From Anaerolineae bacterium (GTDB taxonomy: Bacteria > Chloroflexota > Anaerolineae > 4572-78 > J111), in NCBI GenBank assembly GCA_023151115.1, contig JAKLJP010000025.1:38042-102041 (forward strand): a DNA stretch of 64,000 bases, in the 5' to 3' direction. Below, piece after piece: positions 41,128 to 50,165 of the stretch; position 1 is the first letter of the stretch, and each line of letters opens with the position of its first letter. A program made the translations under genes and the position numbers. Below the pieces are notes generated by a model. The model saw nothing but the letters and a program-made list of their open reading frames with translations, was not told where the DNA came from and made no database searches.

Positions 41128-41913
41128 TCAGGCAGCCGGGGGTTGAAATTTAAAGAGGGTCAGGGTATTTGCCGTTAGACACTGGTTCATCTCGGCCAGG
41201 GATAATGCTTTCAGGGCCGCTACTCGCTCTGCCACCAGTTTAACGTGGGCCGGCTCGTTTCGTTTTCCGCGAAAGGGATGGGGAGCCAGAAAAGGGGCGT
41301 CTGTTTCAACCAGCAGACGGTCCAGTGGAGCCGCAGCCACAATTTCTGGCAACTCTCGAGCATTTTTAAATGTGACCGGTCCGCTGATCCCCAGGTAAAA
41401 ACCCAACTCAACCGCTTCTTCGGCCATAGCCTTATCGCCCGAAAAAGAGTGCAGCACCAAACCGGGATGAGTTTGACCCGCACCCCATTCACGCAAAACG
41501 GCCATCGTATCTGCGGCAGCTTCCCGTTGATGGATGATGACGGGCTTGTTCAATTCTTTAGCCAGGGCCAACTGCTGCTCAAAAACGCGGCGCTGCACCG
41601 GCCGCGGCGCTTCGTCCCAATGATAATCCAGCCCAATTTCGCCAATTGCCACCACTTTGGGCTGACCGGCCAGGACTCGCAGGCGGGTCAGGGTCGCGGC
41701 CTCAAACTTGGCGGCGGCGTTGGGATGGAAACCAATCGCAGCAAACAAACTAGGAATAGTTTCAGCCAGGGTCACCACCTCCTGGCTGTCGTTTAAATCG
41801 GTGCTGGGGTTGATAAAGGCGACAATGCCGGCGGCTTTGGCCCGCGCCAAAACCTCGGCCCGGTCTTCAACGAAGGCATCAAAATTTAGGTGGCAGTGAG
41901 AATCGATCAGCAT
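41128..41913 (-). CDS. TatD-family metal-dependent DNase/hydrolase
   Basis: 261 residues. Metal ligands are seen in IDSHCHLNF (start), AIGEIGLDYHW, PVIIHQREA, LVLHSFSGD and LLVETDAPFL (near residue 200). This is the complete TatD set. Such enzymes are 3'-5' DNases or related hydrolases in the cytoplasm and take part in DNA repair or quality control. The downstream neighbour is the prenyl synthase, 132 bases away, without an obvious functional link. Confidence 0.93.
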   Translation of the reverse strand: MLIDSHCHLNFDAFVEDRAEVLARAKAAGIVAFINPSTDLNDSQEVVTLAETIPSLFAAIGFHPNAAAKFEAATLTRLRVLAGQPKVVAIGEIGLDYHWDEAPRPVQRRVFEQQLALAKELNKPVIIHQREAAADTMAVLREWGAGQTHPGLVLHSFSGDKAMAEEAVELGFYLGISGPVTFKNARELPEIVAAAPLDRLLVETDAPFLAPHPFRGKRNEPAHVKLVAERVAALKALSLAEMNQCLTANTLTLFKFQPPAA

Positions 41914-42078
41914 AGACTAAAGATCAAAAGTATACCAGAAGCAAAAAAGGGGAGCAAACACATTTACCATAATTAAAATTCATTGGACTCTTTGGTGGCT
42001 ATAATTTATAATATCAGTTATATTCAGGCGTTTTTCCCCATCCAACCGTCAAATCAATTAGTCAATGGAGCAGCTCGG

Positions 42079-44649
42079 ATGTCCACCGAGAACGAAACCA
42101 TGATCGTCAACCCCTACATTGCCGGGTCGCCCGTCAAAGACGCCGCCATGTTCTTTGGCCGCGAGGATGTGTATGCCTGGCTGCGCCAACATTTGCGCGG
42201 GGCTTACCAACATAATGCGATTGTGCTGTACGGAGAACGGCGCAGCGGGAAAACCTCGGTGCTGTACCAGATGAAGGATAAGCTGGGCGATCCGCTCTAC
42301 ATCCCGGTTTTGCTAGATTTACAGGGGATGGGATTGGAAGGGATTGACGGTTTTCTATGGGAGGTGGCCCGTAAGATTGTGCTCGCCCTGCGCGGAATTG
42401 AAGGCATCCCCCCTTTGGAGCGGCCGGCCCGCCAGGATTTTGAGCGTAATCCCCGCCAGCAGTTTGAAGATGTTTTTTTGCCGCCCGTGATCGAAGCCTT
42501 GGGGCAGCGTTCGCTGCTGCTGATGTTTGATGAGGCCAACCGCCTGGCCGAAAAGGTGCAGGCGGGCGACTTACCCCCCGATATCTTCGATTATCTGCGG
42601 GCCCTGATTCAACAAACCAACCGGGTCAATTTTCTGTTTTCCATCGGCAACCGGCTTGAGGTTGATTCCAGAGGCTCATCTCAACTGTTTAACCTGGCGG
42701 TCTACCGTAAAATCAGCTTTTTGGAACAAGATTACGCCGAAGATTTAATTATCAGACCCGTTGCGTCGTACTATCGCTGCACCCGCGCTGCGATTGAGCG
42801 CATTTACCAGCTTACCTCTGGCCAGGCCTATTACACCCAACTGGTCTGCCACAATCTGTTCACCCGCTGGACCAAAGACAAACCGGCTCAATTGGATGTG
42901 GCCGATGTCGAGGCTGTGCTGCCGGATGTGATTGAACAGGGCACGCCTAACTTTCAATTTGTCTGGGAGGACTCGTCGCCGGTCGAGCGGGCCATTCTGG
43001 CAGCGCTGGCCGATCGAGCGCCGCAATACAAAGCCGGGGTCATGCGCCGCAATCTGGATCGGGCGATGCACCAGGCTAAATTGTACCCTGCCAGCGGTGA
43101 TGTGACCAGCGGGTTACGGCGACTATTTGAACGAGATGTCATCAACGATCAGGAACCATATCTATTTCGGGTCAGGTTGATGCGTCAATGGATCAGCAAA
43201 TTCAGACGGCTTGAATGGGTTCGGGAGGAGTTAGGTGAAGTTGCCCAGCAGTGGGAAAAAATCGAAGAGCAGCGCCGCGCCCAGGCCCCGACAACCGGAG
43301 AGCGCGCCTTGCGCTGGGCTGCGCCGGTACTGGCCGTGCTGTTGATTTTAGTTTTGATCGGCGGAGTCATCCTGAGGCAGCAGTCAACCGCCGCCCTCCA
43401 GGCTGCCGAAGCTCGCCGGGCCACCGAGGTAGCTCAATTGATCCAGGCCAATAGCACCCAGGCTGCCCAGAGCCAGGCCATGCTTAACGCCGCCAGCACC
43501 AAAGCCGCCGAAGCAGTCCAAAGAGGGGATGACGAGCAAGCCGCTGTTGCCCGCAGTACAGCCGAATCGCTTGTCGCCTTGAATCAAGCCCTGGCAGCCA
43601 CCGCTACTAGCGCCGCGGCTGCCAAAACGACCGCTTTGGCTCAGTTAGCGGCTTTAACTGCCCCCACTGCTACCCCCGAAATTGTTGCGCCTTCTCCCAG
43701 CGACACCCCCTTACCAACACCTACCCTCACGCCCCTGCCTACAGCTACAAATACACCTCTCCCCACCCCGACTGCTACGGCTACAGCTACTCCGCCAGCT
43801 TCACTGCTAACCTCGTTGCAAGGAGTCATTGCTTATCCGGCTTTTGGCGACGGCACTTATGACCTTTACTTTGGCGATGTTAGCACCGGTCAGAGCCGAT
43901 TCTTTCGCCGGGGCGCCAGCCAACCCGCTTTCAATGCGCTGGGCACTCGCATTGCTTTCCTCTCCTGGGAGGGTCGCACCCGCGGCATTATGACGGCCAG
44001 CCGGAACGGGGACAATGAAATTCTGATCAGCAACGCCCCGGAAGATAAACTGCCTACCTGGAGTCCCGACGGCCGGACAATCCTATTCTTTACCCGTCGC
44101 GCCGGTGACCGGGCCTCCGAGCTGTACCAAACCCAGGCCGATGCGCCTTTCACGCGGGCAGAAGACCAACGTTATTTGGGGGAAGGCGAATATCCTAGCT
44201 GGGGGGCCACGGATCAGGTGGTTTTCCGGGCTAAAGGACGTACCGGGGTTGGCTTACGACTTGCTTCTGCCGGTCTTAATGATATAGTGACTATCACGGA
44301 TCGCGATGAAGATACGGCGCCCGCTTTGTCGAGCGATGGACAGCAGCTTGTTTTTATGTCCAGGCGTGATGGGAACTGGGAGATTTATCTGATCAATGCC
44401 GATGGTTCGGGTTTAACTCGCTTGACCGATGATCCGGCCCAGGATGGGCTGCCCACCTGGAGCCCCGATGGTCGAGCCATTGCCTATGTTAGCAACACCG
44501 GCGGCGAATGGGCCATCTGGGCCATCACCCCCAACGGTCGAGAGCGGCGCAAAGTTATAACGATGGCCGGTTCCCCGGAGGGGCGTGTCTTTTTTGACGT
44601 AGCCAATTCGACCGGCTGGACCGAAGAACGAATCAGTTGGACGCCCTAA
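42079..44649 (+). CDS. Membrane-anchored STAND-like NTPase with TolB-type propeller
   Basis: 856 residues from MSTENETMIVNPYIAGSPVK. This ATG follows AATGGAGCAGCTCGG and is preferred to one at 41983. An AAA/STAND-type NTPase comes first (about 20-330), with Walker A GERRSGKTS (52-60), Walker B LLLMFDEANR and the sensor-like FLFSIGNRLE. Then comes a winged-helix-like part (about 335-395). One membrane segment follows (about 411-430, APVLAVLLILVLIGGVIL), then a long alanine-rich coil (QAAEARRATEVAQLIQANST and on). A Pro/Thr-rich linker leads to PD40/TolB-like propeller repeats (TWSPDGRTILFF, TWSPDGRAIAYVSNTGG). This topology places the NTPase inside and the propeller outside. It may couple outside binding to an inside response. 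The next gene encodes a second such NTPase. Confidence 0.85.
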   Translation: MSTENETMIVNPYIAGSPVKDAAMFFGREDVYAWLRQHLRGAYQHNAIVLYGERRSGKTSVLYQMKDKLGDPLYIPVLLDLQGMGLEGIDGFLWEVARKIVLALRGIEGIPPLERPARQDFERNPRQQFEDVFLPPVIEALGQRSLLLMFDEANRLAEKVQAGDLPPDIFDYLRALIQQTNRVNFLFSIGNRLEVDSRGSSQLFNLAVYRKISFLEQDYAEDLIIRPVASYYRCTRAAIERIYQLTSGQAYYTQLVCHNLFTRWTKDKPAQLDVADVEAVLPDVIEQGTPNFQFVWEDSSPVERAILAALADRAPQYKAGVMRRNLDRAMHQAKLYPASGDVTSGLRRLFERDVINDQEPYLFRVRLMRQWISKFRRLEWVREELGEVAQQWEKIEEQRRAQAPTTGERALRWAAPVLAVLLILVLIGGVILRQQSTAALQAAEARRATEVAQLIQANSTQAAQSQAMLNAASTKAAEAVQRGDDEQAAVARSTAESLVALNQALAATATSAAAAKTTALAQLAALTAPTATPEIVAPSPSDTPLPTPTLTPLPTATNTPLPTPTATATATPPASLLTSLQGVIAYPAFGDGTYDLYFGDVSTGQSRFFRRGASQPAFNALGTRIAFLSWEGRTRGIMTASRNGDNEILISNAPEDKLPTWSPDGRTILFFTRRAGDRASELYQTQADAPFTRAEDQRYLGEGEYPSWGATDQVVFRAKGRTGVGLRLASAGLNDIVTITDRDEDTAPALSSDGQQLVFMSRRDGNWEIYLINADGSGLTRLTDDPAQDGLPTWSPDGRAIAYVSNTGGEWAIWAITPNGRERRKVITMAGSPEGRVFFDVANSTGWTEERISWTP

Positions 44650-44722
44650 ATAATAGGCTGAGGCTGAGCTATGAGCTTGCCTTAGCCTCAGCCTTAGCCT
44701 TAAAATAGGTAGGAGTTGATTT

Positions 44723-46459
44723 ATGAGCAGCATCAATCCCTTTAGTTACGGCAAGCCCATTGACGACCCGGCCCGGTTTATTGGACGCCGCCGTGAGATT
44801 GAGCAGGTTTACAGCCGGTTGCTCTCGGCTTTTGAGTCAAGCGCAATTGTCGGTGAGCGGCGAGCCGGCAAAACATCCCTGCTAAAAATCCTGGGCCATG
44901 CCGACACCCTCGCCAAGTTCAATCTTGATCCGCAAAAGTATCATTTTATTTACCAGGACTTTCTCTTTCTCGATGAAAATACCACGCCCAGCCGCTTTTG
45001 GCAGCGCGTTCTAAAAGCGATGCGGCGAGCCGTAGCCGCCCACGAAAGTGTGGTTGCCGAAATTGATTTTGCCCTCAAAGCCGAAACGATTGATAACTAC
45101 GCTCTGGACGACATTTTTACCATAATTGACGAAGAAAGCCTGTATGTGGTGCTGTTGTTGGATGAGTTTGAGCAAGTAACCCGCAACCGCAACTTTGATA
45201 ACGATTTCTTTGGTGGCCTGCGCGCCCTGGCCATCCATCACAACCTGGCCCTCATTACCTCCAGCCGCCAGGACTTGGTGCAACTGACCCATTCGGAACA
45301 AGTTCGCTCGTCGCCCTTTTTTAATATTTTTGCCACCATCAATCTGCGTAACTTTACCGAGCAGGACGCCACCGAGTTGATTACCCGCTATCTCAACAAC
45401 ACCGGCGTAAACTTTCTACTGAGCGAACTTAACATCATTTTTGCGATTGCCGGTTATAATCCCTACTTTTTGCAAATGGCCTGCCATCACCTTTTTAGCG
45501 CCCACCAGCAGGGTTTGGCCGACAGAGAACGCCGTCACTATCTGGCTGAGGAAGCTCGCCGCGATATAGATGCCCTGTTTAAGGACATCTGGACCAGTTC
45601 GACCCCCTCCCAACAGATTCTATTAACAGTGATGGCTCTGCGTGAATTGGAGCGCAAAGCCGCTAAACCAAAAGCCGGCACCAGCACCTTAACCAGCACC
45701 CCCGCCGGTGAAGACACTGTTGCCGATCTGGAACGCTTTTATGCGCGGGCCAGCCAGGTGATTGGCGACCTGGAAAACCGGGGCTTGATCATCAAAAACC
45801 CGGATACCTCAGCCTATCATCTTTTTTCGACCGAACTGTGCGAATGGATTGCCGATGAAATTGTCGGCGATACTGCCGATTTACGGGCCTGGCGTGAGTG
45901 GCAAAAAGATGAAACGATGGTGGGTAAATTAGCCCTCAACGTGAAAGACCTGTTAGCCCAGGTGGTAGACGGCCTCAACGCCGAATACAAAAGCACCCTG
46001 GGCAACTGGCTGTTGGAGCGCCCCACCCAAATGCCCGCGCTGTTATTAATGCAAACCTTTGTCAGTCGCTACGAGCAGTATAAAGAAACCCGCACCGAGC
46101 GTGACGCTACGGCGACCATGGCGGTTGACCATGCTCCCGTTGGCGACACACCCAAAGGAGTTTTTGCCCTGGTCAACCAGCGTCTGGACAACCGCCAGCG
46201 CGGCGTCTTTTCGATCCCCCCCAAGCCCGCCGCCGGAACAGGGGAAAGGCTTGACCAGGAATACCGCGATGTCCAGGTGGCCGGTATTAAACGCCAATTG
46301 ATTGACCAGACTCGTAATTTGAACAAACTTTTGGAGCAAGCCGCTACTTATGGCAGCCGTACCAACGCCCCCCTTAACTTACAAAATGAGCTTGACAGCA
46401 TCGAAGCGACCATTGCTGAACTGAGAGAACAGCTAGCAGAACTGGAAGCCGACGCTTAA
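44723..46459 (+). CDS. Cytoplasmic STAND-like NTPase with C-terminal helical module
   Basis: 578 residues. It starts MSSINPFSYGKPIDDPARFI, with Walker A GERRAGKTS (44-52), Walker B VVLLLDEFEQ, sensor ALITSSRQDL and TELITRYLNNTG. A winged-helix-like segment follows, then a linker with DNRQRGVFSIPPKPA. The last 60 residues form a small helical module (IKRQLIDQTRNLNKLLEQAA, TYGSRTNAPLNLQNELDSIE). I recall similar modules next to NTPases in conflict and signalling proteins of Chloroflexota and Cyanobacteria. No effector enzyme is fused. It follows the propeller NTPase by 73 bases with AGGAG before ATG, so the two are probably co-transcribed. Confidence 0.82.
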   Translation: MSSINPFSYGKPIDDPARFIGRRREIEQVYSRLLSAFESSAIVGERRAGKTSLLKILGHADTLAKFNLDPQKYHFIYQDFLFLDENTTPSRFWQRVLKAMRRAVAAHESVVAEIDFALKAETIDNYALDDIFTIIDEESLYVVLLLDEFEQVTRNRNFDNDFFGGLRALAIHHNLALITSSRQDLVQLTHSEQVRSSPFFNIFATINLRNFTEQDATELITRYLNNTGVNFLLSELNIIFAIAGYNPYFLQMACHHLFSAHQQGLADRERRHYLAEEARRDIDALFKDIWTSSTPSQQILLTVMALRELERKAAKPKAGTSTLTSTPAGEDTVADLERFYARASQVIGDLENRGLIIKNPDTSAYHLFSTELCEWIADEIVGDTADLRAWREWQKDETMVGKLALNVKDLLAQVVDGLNAEYKSTLGNWLLERPTQMPALLLMQTFVSRYEQYKETRTERDATATMAVDHAPVGDTPKGVFALVNQRLDNRQRGVFSIPPKPAAGTGERLDQEYRDVQVAGIKRQLIDQTRNLNKLLEQAATYGSRTNAPLNLQNELDSIEATIAELREQLAELEADA

Positions 46460-46487
46460 ACTTCTCCAATTTTTCTCGCGCCAAGCT

Positions 46488-46512
46488 TGGAGTCCAAAGC
46501 TTGCTTTGGGCT
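46488..46512. repeat. Hairpin related to GGAGTCCAAAAGC repeat
   Basis: TTGGAGTCCAAAGCTTGCTT followed by TGGGC shares the arm GGAGTCCAAAGC with the perfect hairpin at 17094-17122 and with 48671-48698. Confidence 0.55.
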
Positions 46513-46566
46513 TATCAGACCCGGACGTAAGTTTTGTTTCCACTTGAACACTTCAAATAAAAAGAA

Positions 46567-46585
46567 CTTCAGCCGACGGCTGAAG
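46567..46585. terminator. Bidirectional terminator hairpin
   Basis: Perfect palindrome CTTCAGCCGACGGCTGAAG, followed on the plus strand by CTCTCTTTAT and on the minus strand by TTCTTTTTATTTG. It separates the convergent genes ending at 46459 and 46621. Confidence 0.8.
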
Positions 46586-46620
46586 CTCTCTTTATGTCCA
46601 AAGAACCTTCGCTTTTGATT

Positions 46621-47211
46621 TTATCGTTGGGCGACCATTTGCGGCGCATTGAAAGAGCGGGCGATCATCTCGATGGCGGCCTGTTCACCCACGCCGCTGA
46701 TCACAAAAGCGGACTTTTCGGCATCAATGTAAAAGCTGGTCACCTGGCTCCCGACCCGATCAGAATACACAATGACCCTCTCAGCCAAGAAACCGTGCAG
46801 TGTCAGCAGTTGGCGGCTAATCAGAACATCCTGGCCCAGGCTGCGATCAACAAAGGCCGTCAGGCCATCTGCGGGCAAAGGGCCGACCGCTTCAACCCTG
46901 ACCTCGGTGGTATGATCTGGAGCTTGAAAAATTGCCACATTCGCCGACGGCTGCGTTTGAGACCAATCGGCCGGATAGCTCAGATGATAATTGAACACAT
47001 CGTTTTGATAAACCAGATTCTGATCTATCAAGGGCAGAATATCCTGCGCTTTCACTGTCTCAACCATCATAGCCTGGACACTAACCGGCGCTTTTACCGG
47101 AACCACCACCGGCGCAGCCTCGACCACTTCTTCGGATTGGCTCAGGTAATAACCACCCGCACCCACTATTCCCAAAAGTATCACAATGGCGATGATGGAT
47201 GAAATTTTCAT
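46621..47211 (-). CDS. Membrane-anchored protein of unknown function
   Basis: 196 residues from MKISSIIAIVILLGIVGAGG. This ATG follows AGGGGATACCGCC, and an upstream in-frame codon at 47331 lacks support. A single N-terminal membrane segment (4-24) is followed by a V/P-rich linker and a globular outer domain with NYHLSYPADWSQTQPS and FQAPDHTTEVRVEAVG. The 'Y.LSYP.DW' pattern is typical of PsbP-like or general lipoprotein-type outer domains. No catalytic residues stand out. It is convergent with the NTPase pair and divergent from dgt. Confidence 0.75.
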   Translation of the reverse strand: MKISSIIAIVILLGIVGAGGYYLSQSEEVVEAAPVVVPVKAPVSVQAMMVETVKAQDILPLIDQNLVYQNDVFNYHLSYPADWSQTQPSANVAIFQAPDHTTEVRVEAVGPLPADGLTAFVDRSLGQDVLISRQLLTLHGFLAERVIVYSDRVGSQVTSFYIDAEKSAFVISGVGEQAAIEMIARSFNAPQMVAQR

Positions 47212-47509
47212 GGCGGTATCCCCTAGATTGATAATAAACTTTAGCTGTAAGGGCACAGGATTAGTATGCCACAAACTGCCGCTAAAAACATCGGCTGACC
47301 TGACATAATTACAGATAAGTGAATCGCTCATCAGCCTCTACGCGATATGCTTAGGTCCTAAGCATTTTGGCTTATTCCTCTCCCACTCGAAATGGCCGAA
47401 TTTATGCTATAATCATATGGTAGCAGGATGATGTCTTATGGAGGCTTTACACCAGCTCCGGGTCATCTTTTTTCGGCGGCCGGCGGTCCATCTTCAAAGG
47501 AGGCAGATG

Positions 47510-48664
47510 ATGATTATTTCCCGACAGGAAATTGAAACTCAGGAGGCGGAGCGGCTGGCCCCCTATGCCATGCTTAGCCGTGACTCACGGGGACGGGCGC
47601 ACACCGAAGAAGAACACCCCTATCGCAGCGCTTTTCAGCGTGACCGCGACCGGATTATCCACACTACTGCCTTTCGACGGCTGGAATACAAAACCCAGGT
47701 CTTTCTGACCACCGAGGGCGATTATTACCGCACCCGGCTGACCCACACCATCGAAGTTGCCCAGATTGGCCGGACTATTGCCCGCGCTTTGCAGGTCAAC
47801 GAGGATTTGACCGAGGCCATTTGCCTGGCTCACGACCTGGGGCATGGCCCCTTTGGCCACAGCGGTGAGGCTGCATTGAACGGCTTGATGGCCCAACACG
47901 GCGGTTTTGACCACAATTATCAAAGTTTTCGGATTGTCGAGAAGTTGGAAAATCGCTTCCCTGATTTTCGGGGGTTGAATTTAACCTGGGAGGTACGCGA
48001 AGGCATCCTTAAGCACGAAACCGAGTATGACCGCAGCGATGTGACCGATTTTGAGCCGGATTGGCGGCCCACCCTGGAAGCGCAAATTGTCAACTATGCC
48101 GACGAAATTGCCTACACCACCGCCGACCTGGACGATGGGCTGCGCTACGGCATGATTTCCCCGGAGCAACTGGACGAGATAGAATTTTGGCGGCGAGTGG
48201 CCGCAGAATTGGAGATCAACCCGCGCCAAAGTTTTAATGATATGGACCGGCATCGCATCATCCGCCGGCTGGTCGGCAAAGAGGTCAGCGATGTGATTAA
48301 CGCCACCCATGAGCAAATTGAAGCTAACGGCATCAAAAGCGTTGAGGATGTGCGCCGGCTGCCGCACAACCTGGTGCGCCATTCGGAGGAAGTCAGAGTT
48401 TTAGACCGCCAATTGAAAGATTTTTTGTTCCACAATCTCTACCAGCACTGGCGAGTGATGCGCATGGACCGCAAAGCCCGGCGCTTTATTGCCGAACTTT
48501 TTGAAGCCTATACCAACTCGCCGGTTATTTTACCCACCAGTGTCCAGGAGGCAGCCAAACAGCGCAGCCTGTACCGCACCGTCTGTGATTACATTGCCGG
48601 GATGACCGATCGTTTCGCTTTGCAGGAGTACAGCAAACTCTTTAATCCAATGGAACGCGTTTGA
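47510..48664 (+). CDS. dgt: Deoxyguanosinetriphosphate triphosphohydrolase-like HD protein
   Basis: 384 residues from MIISRQEIETQE. GGAGG lies six bases before this ATG and three before an adjacent upstream ATG. HD-domain metal ligands are H79 (RLTHTIEVAQ), H108-D109 (LAHDLGHGPFGHSGE) and a later Asp in VNYADEIAYTTADLDDG. The N-terminal SFQRDRDRI-like stretch (SAFQRDRDRIIHTTAFRRL) is standard. Family members split dNTPs into the nucleoside and triphosphate and so set dNTP levels, which can also protect from phage. A full-length reading frame with all ligands suggests an active enzyme. Confidence 0.93.
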   Translation: MIISRQEIETQEAERLAPYAMLSRDSRGRAHTEEEHPYRSAFQRDRDRIIHTTAFRRLEYKTQVFLTTEGDYYRTRLTHTIEVAQIGRTIARALQVNEDLTEAICLAHDLGHGPFGHSGEAALNGLMAQHGGFDHNYQSFRIVEKLENRFPDFRGLNLTWEVREGILKHETEYDRSDVTDFEPDWRPTLEAQIVNYADEIAYTTADLDDGLRYGMISPEQLDEIEFWRRVAAELEINPRQSFNDMDRHRIIRRLVGKEVSDVINATHEQIEANGIKSVEDVRRLPHNLVRHSEEVRVLDRQLKDFLFHNLYQHWRVMRMDRKARRFIAELFEAYTNSPVILPTSVQEAAKQRSLYRTVCDYIAGMTDRFALQEYSKLFNPMERV

Positions 48665-48716
48665 CAAACCTGGACTCCAAAGGGCTTACGCAGTTGGAGT
48701 GTTGTGTCTAAAAACT

Positions 48717-48783
48717 AACCACAGATTCACGGATTACACAGAAAATGAAAAGAATGTTGTGAAATCTGTGCAAGCTGTGGTTA
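48717..48783. repeat. Inverted repeat with 'CACAGATT' words
   Basis: AACCACAGATTCACGGATTA and CACAG are followed by TGTGAAATCTGTGCAAGCTG and TGGTT, which are complementary. It lies after dgt. Words like these are frequent in the other elements of this type. Confidence 0.7.
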
Positions 48784-48820
48784 AAAATATTTGAACTGCG
48801 TAACTTGTATCCAAAACAAA

Positions 48821-48847
48821 AGAGCGATGGAAATGTACCATCGCTCT
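48821..48847 (-). terminator. Intrinsic terminator of the 48868-50064 gene
   Basis: AGAGCGATGG pairs with CCATCGCTCT around a seven-base loop. On the minus strand it is followed by TTTGTTTTGG. It lies 20 bases after the stop codon. Confidence 0.8.
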
Positions 48848-48867
48848 CAATCCTTAAAGCGTCGCCC

Positions 48868-50064
48868 TTACCGATACTGATCGGGAATATCCATTGTCCC
48901 GATCTTCAAATCGGCCCCTTCTTTGACAAAAACGGAGAGACTCAACTTGAGCTTGTTGAAATAGGTCTTTTTGGGATCATATTCCAACTCATCAATTTTG
49001 GCCTCAACTCGCATCGCCGAGGTTTCCATTGTAAAAGTTTTGCCCGGTTCGGCCAAAATAGCCTCAGCCTGGGGATTGTTCTCAATCTTAGCCCGCAGGG
49101 TTGGGTCGTTATAGGCTTGTTCACTCATCACCACCCGCGAGAGGGTGGTAATATCGGTCTTGTCAAACAAGCCCACATCAAAAGCCATCACCTGTTTGGG
49201 GTTGCTGGTATTAGGGACGGCCTCCATAATGCCCATGCCGCTCTCGCCCAAAAAGTCACCGTTCTCAGTTTCAATCGTAAAAAATTCGTCGTAATGGTCC
49301 TGACCCAGCGTATAAGTACCGGTCCAGCGTTTAATAGGAGCCGGTCCTTCGCCTTCCCAAACCGGCTGAGGCGGCTTCATGGATTTCTTGCGGTTCTGCT
49401 GCCAGCGGCCTGCCAACAGCACAGCAGCGACCAGTAACAACAAGACCAATAAACAGCCCAGCAGCCAGCCCCAGGGGAAACCGCCGCCCTGGGCTGGAGC
49501 TGCGGCAGGCACGGCGGCAGGTTCCGCCGGTTGAGTCGTTGCCGGAGTTGAAACAACCGGAACTGTTCCTGTCAGTTGATTACTGAATGCGCCAATCGCC
49601 TGAACTCTAACGCTATCACCAGCGGCTTGATACTCGCTGGTTAATTCGCTAATCGCCGTCTGAATGGTTTCATTACTCCAACCCTCAGACGCTTTCAACT
49701 GCATGGCTAAATTATTAACGTTCTGAGCTTCGACCGCCTGGCCGGCTACGGCATAATCCGTCGCTCGCCGGGCCAAAAGCCGGATTTTGGTTGAGGGGTC
49801 AAACTCTTGGAGCCGCAGCCGGGCCTGCTCGACCTGATTATTGGATACATACGAGTCGACGACCATATCCAGATAATTCGACTGATACCCCGGCGCCAAA
49901 TCATCAGGATAAGCCCCACCCGCATACGTGGCCGGATCTATTTGCCAAGCATAGATAAGCCCCAAAATAAGGCCAAGAATAAGGCCCAAAAGAAGCCCCG
50001 CCCCTACGCCGACAAATAACGTTCTTTGAACCGATTTTATTGAGGGTCTTGCCGAGTCGCTCAT
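48868..50064 (-). CDS. Two-TM membrane protein of unknown function
   Basis: 398 residues from MSDSARPSIKSVQ. The ATG at 50064 follows GAGGAGCGTGCTC, and a GTG six bases upstream is too close to it. TM1 (about 17-40) is a glycine/leucine ladder (GLLLGLILGLILGLIYAW). The outer part (about 45-165) starts with LAPGYQSNYLDMVVDSY and is helical (QVEQARLRLQEFD). A Pro/Ala linker, TM2 (about 200-222) and a basic stretch (RWQQNRKKSMKPPQP) follow. The C-terminal domain (240-398) is beta-rich with no motif I know. Proteins with the same N-terminal half are common in Chloroflexota. No function is evident. Confidence 0.75.
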   Translation of the reverse strand: MSDSARPSIKSVQRTLFVGVGAGLLLGLILGLILGLIYAWQIDPATYAGGAYPDDLAPGYQSNYLDMVVDSYVSNNQVEQARLRLQEFDPSTKIRLLARRATDYAVAGQAVEAQNVNNLAMQLKASEGWSNETIQTAISELTSEYQAAGDSVRVQAIGAFSNQLTGTVPVVSTPATTQPAEPAAVPAAAPAQGGGFPWGWLLGCLLVLLLLVAAVLLAGRWQQNRKKSMKPPQPVWEGEGPAPIKRWTGTYTLGQDHYDEFFTIETENGDFLGESGMGIMEAVPNTSNPKQVMAFDVGLFDKTDITTLSRVVMSEQAYNDPTLRAKIENNPQAEAILAEPGKTFTMETSAMRVEAKIDELEYDPKKTYFNKLKLSLSVFVKEGADLKIGTMDIPDQYR

Positions 50065-50165
50065 GAGCACGCTCCTCAGGTGAGGGTATTAGAGACCAGT
50101 TTATCTAACTTTATGTATAGTATATTACCATAGTTAGATATTTCGTGCAAGGCCATCCCTTAAAG

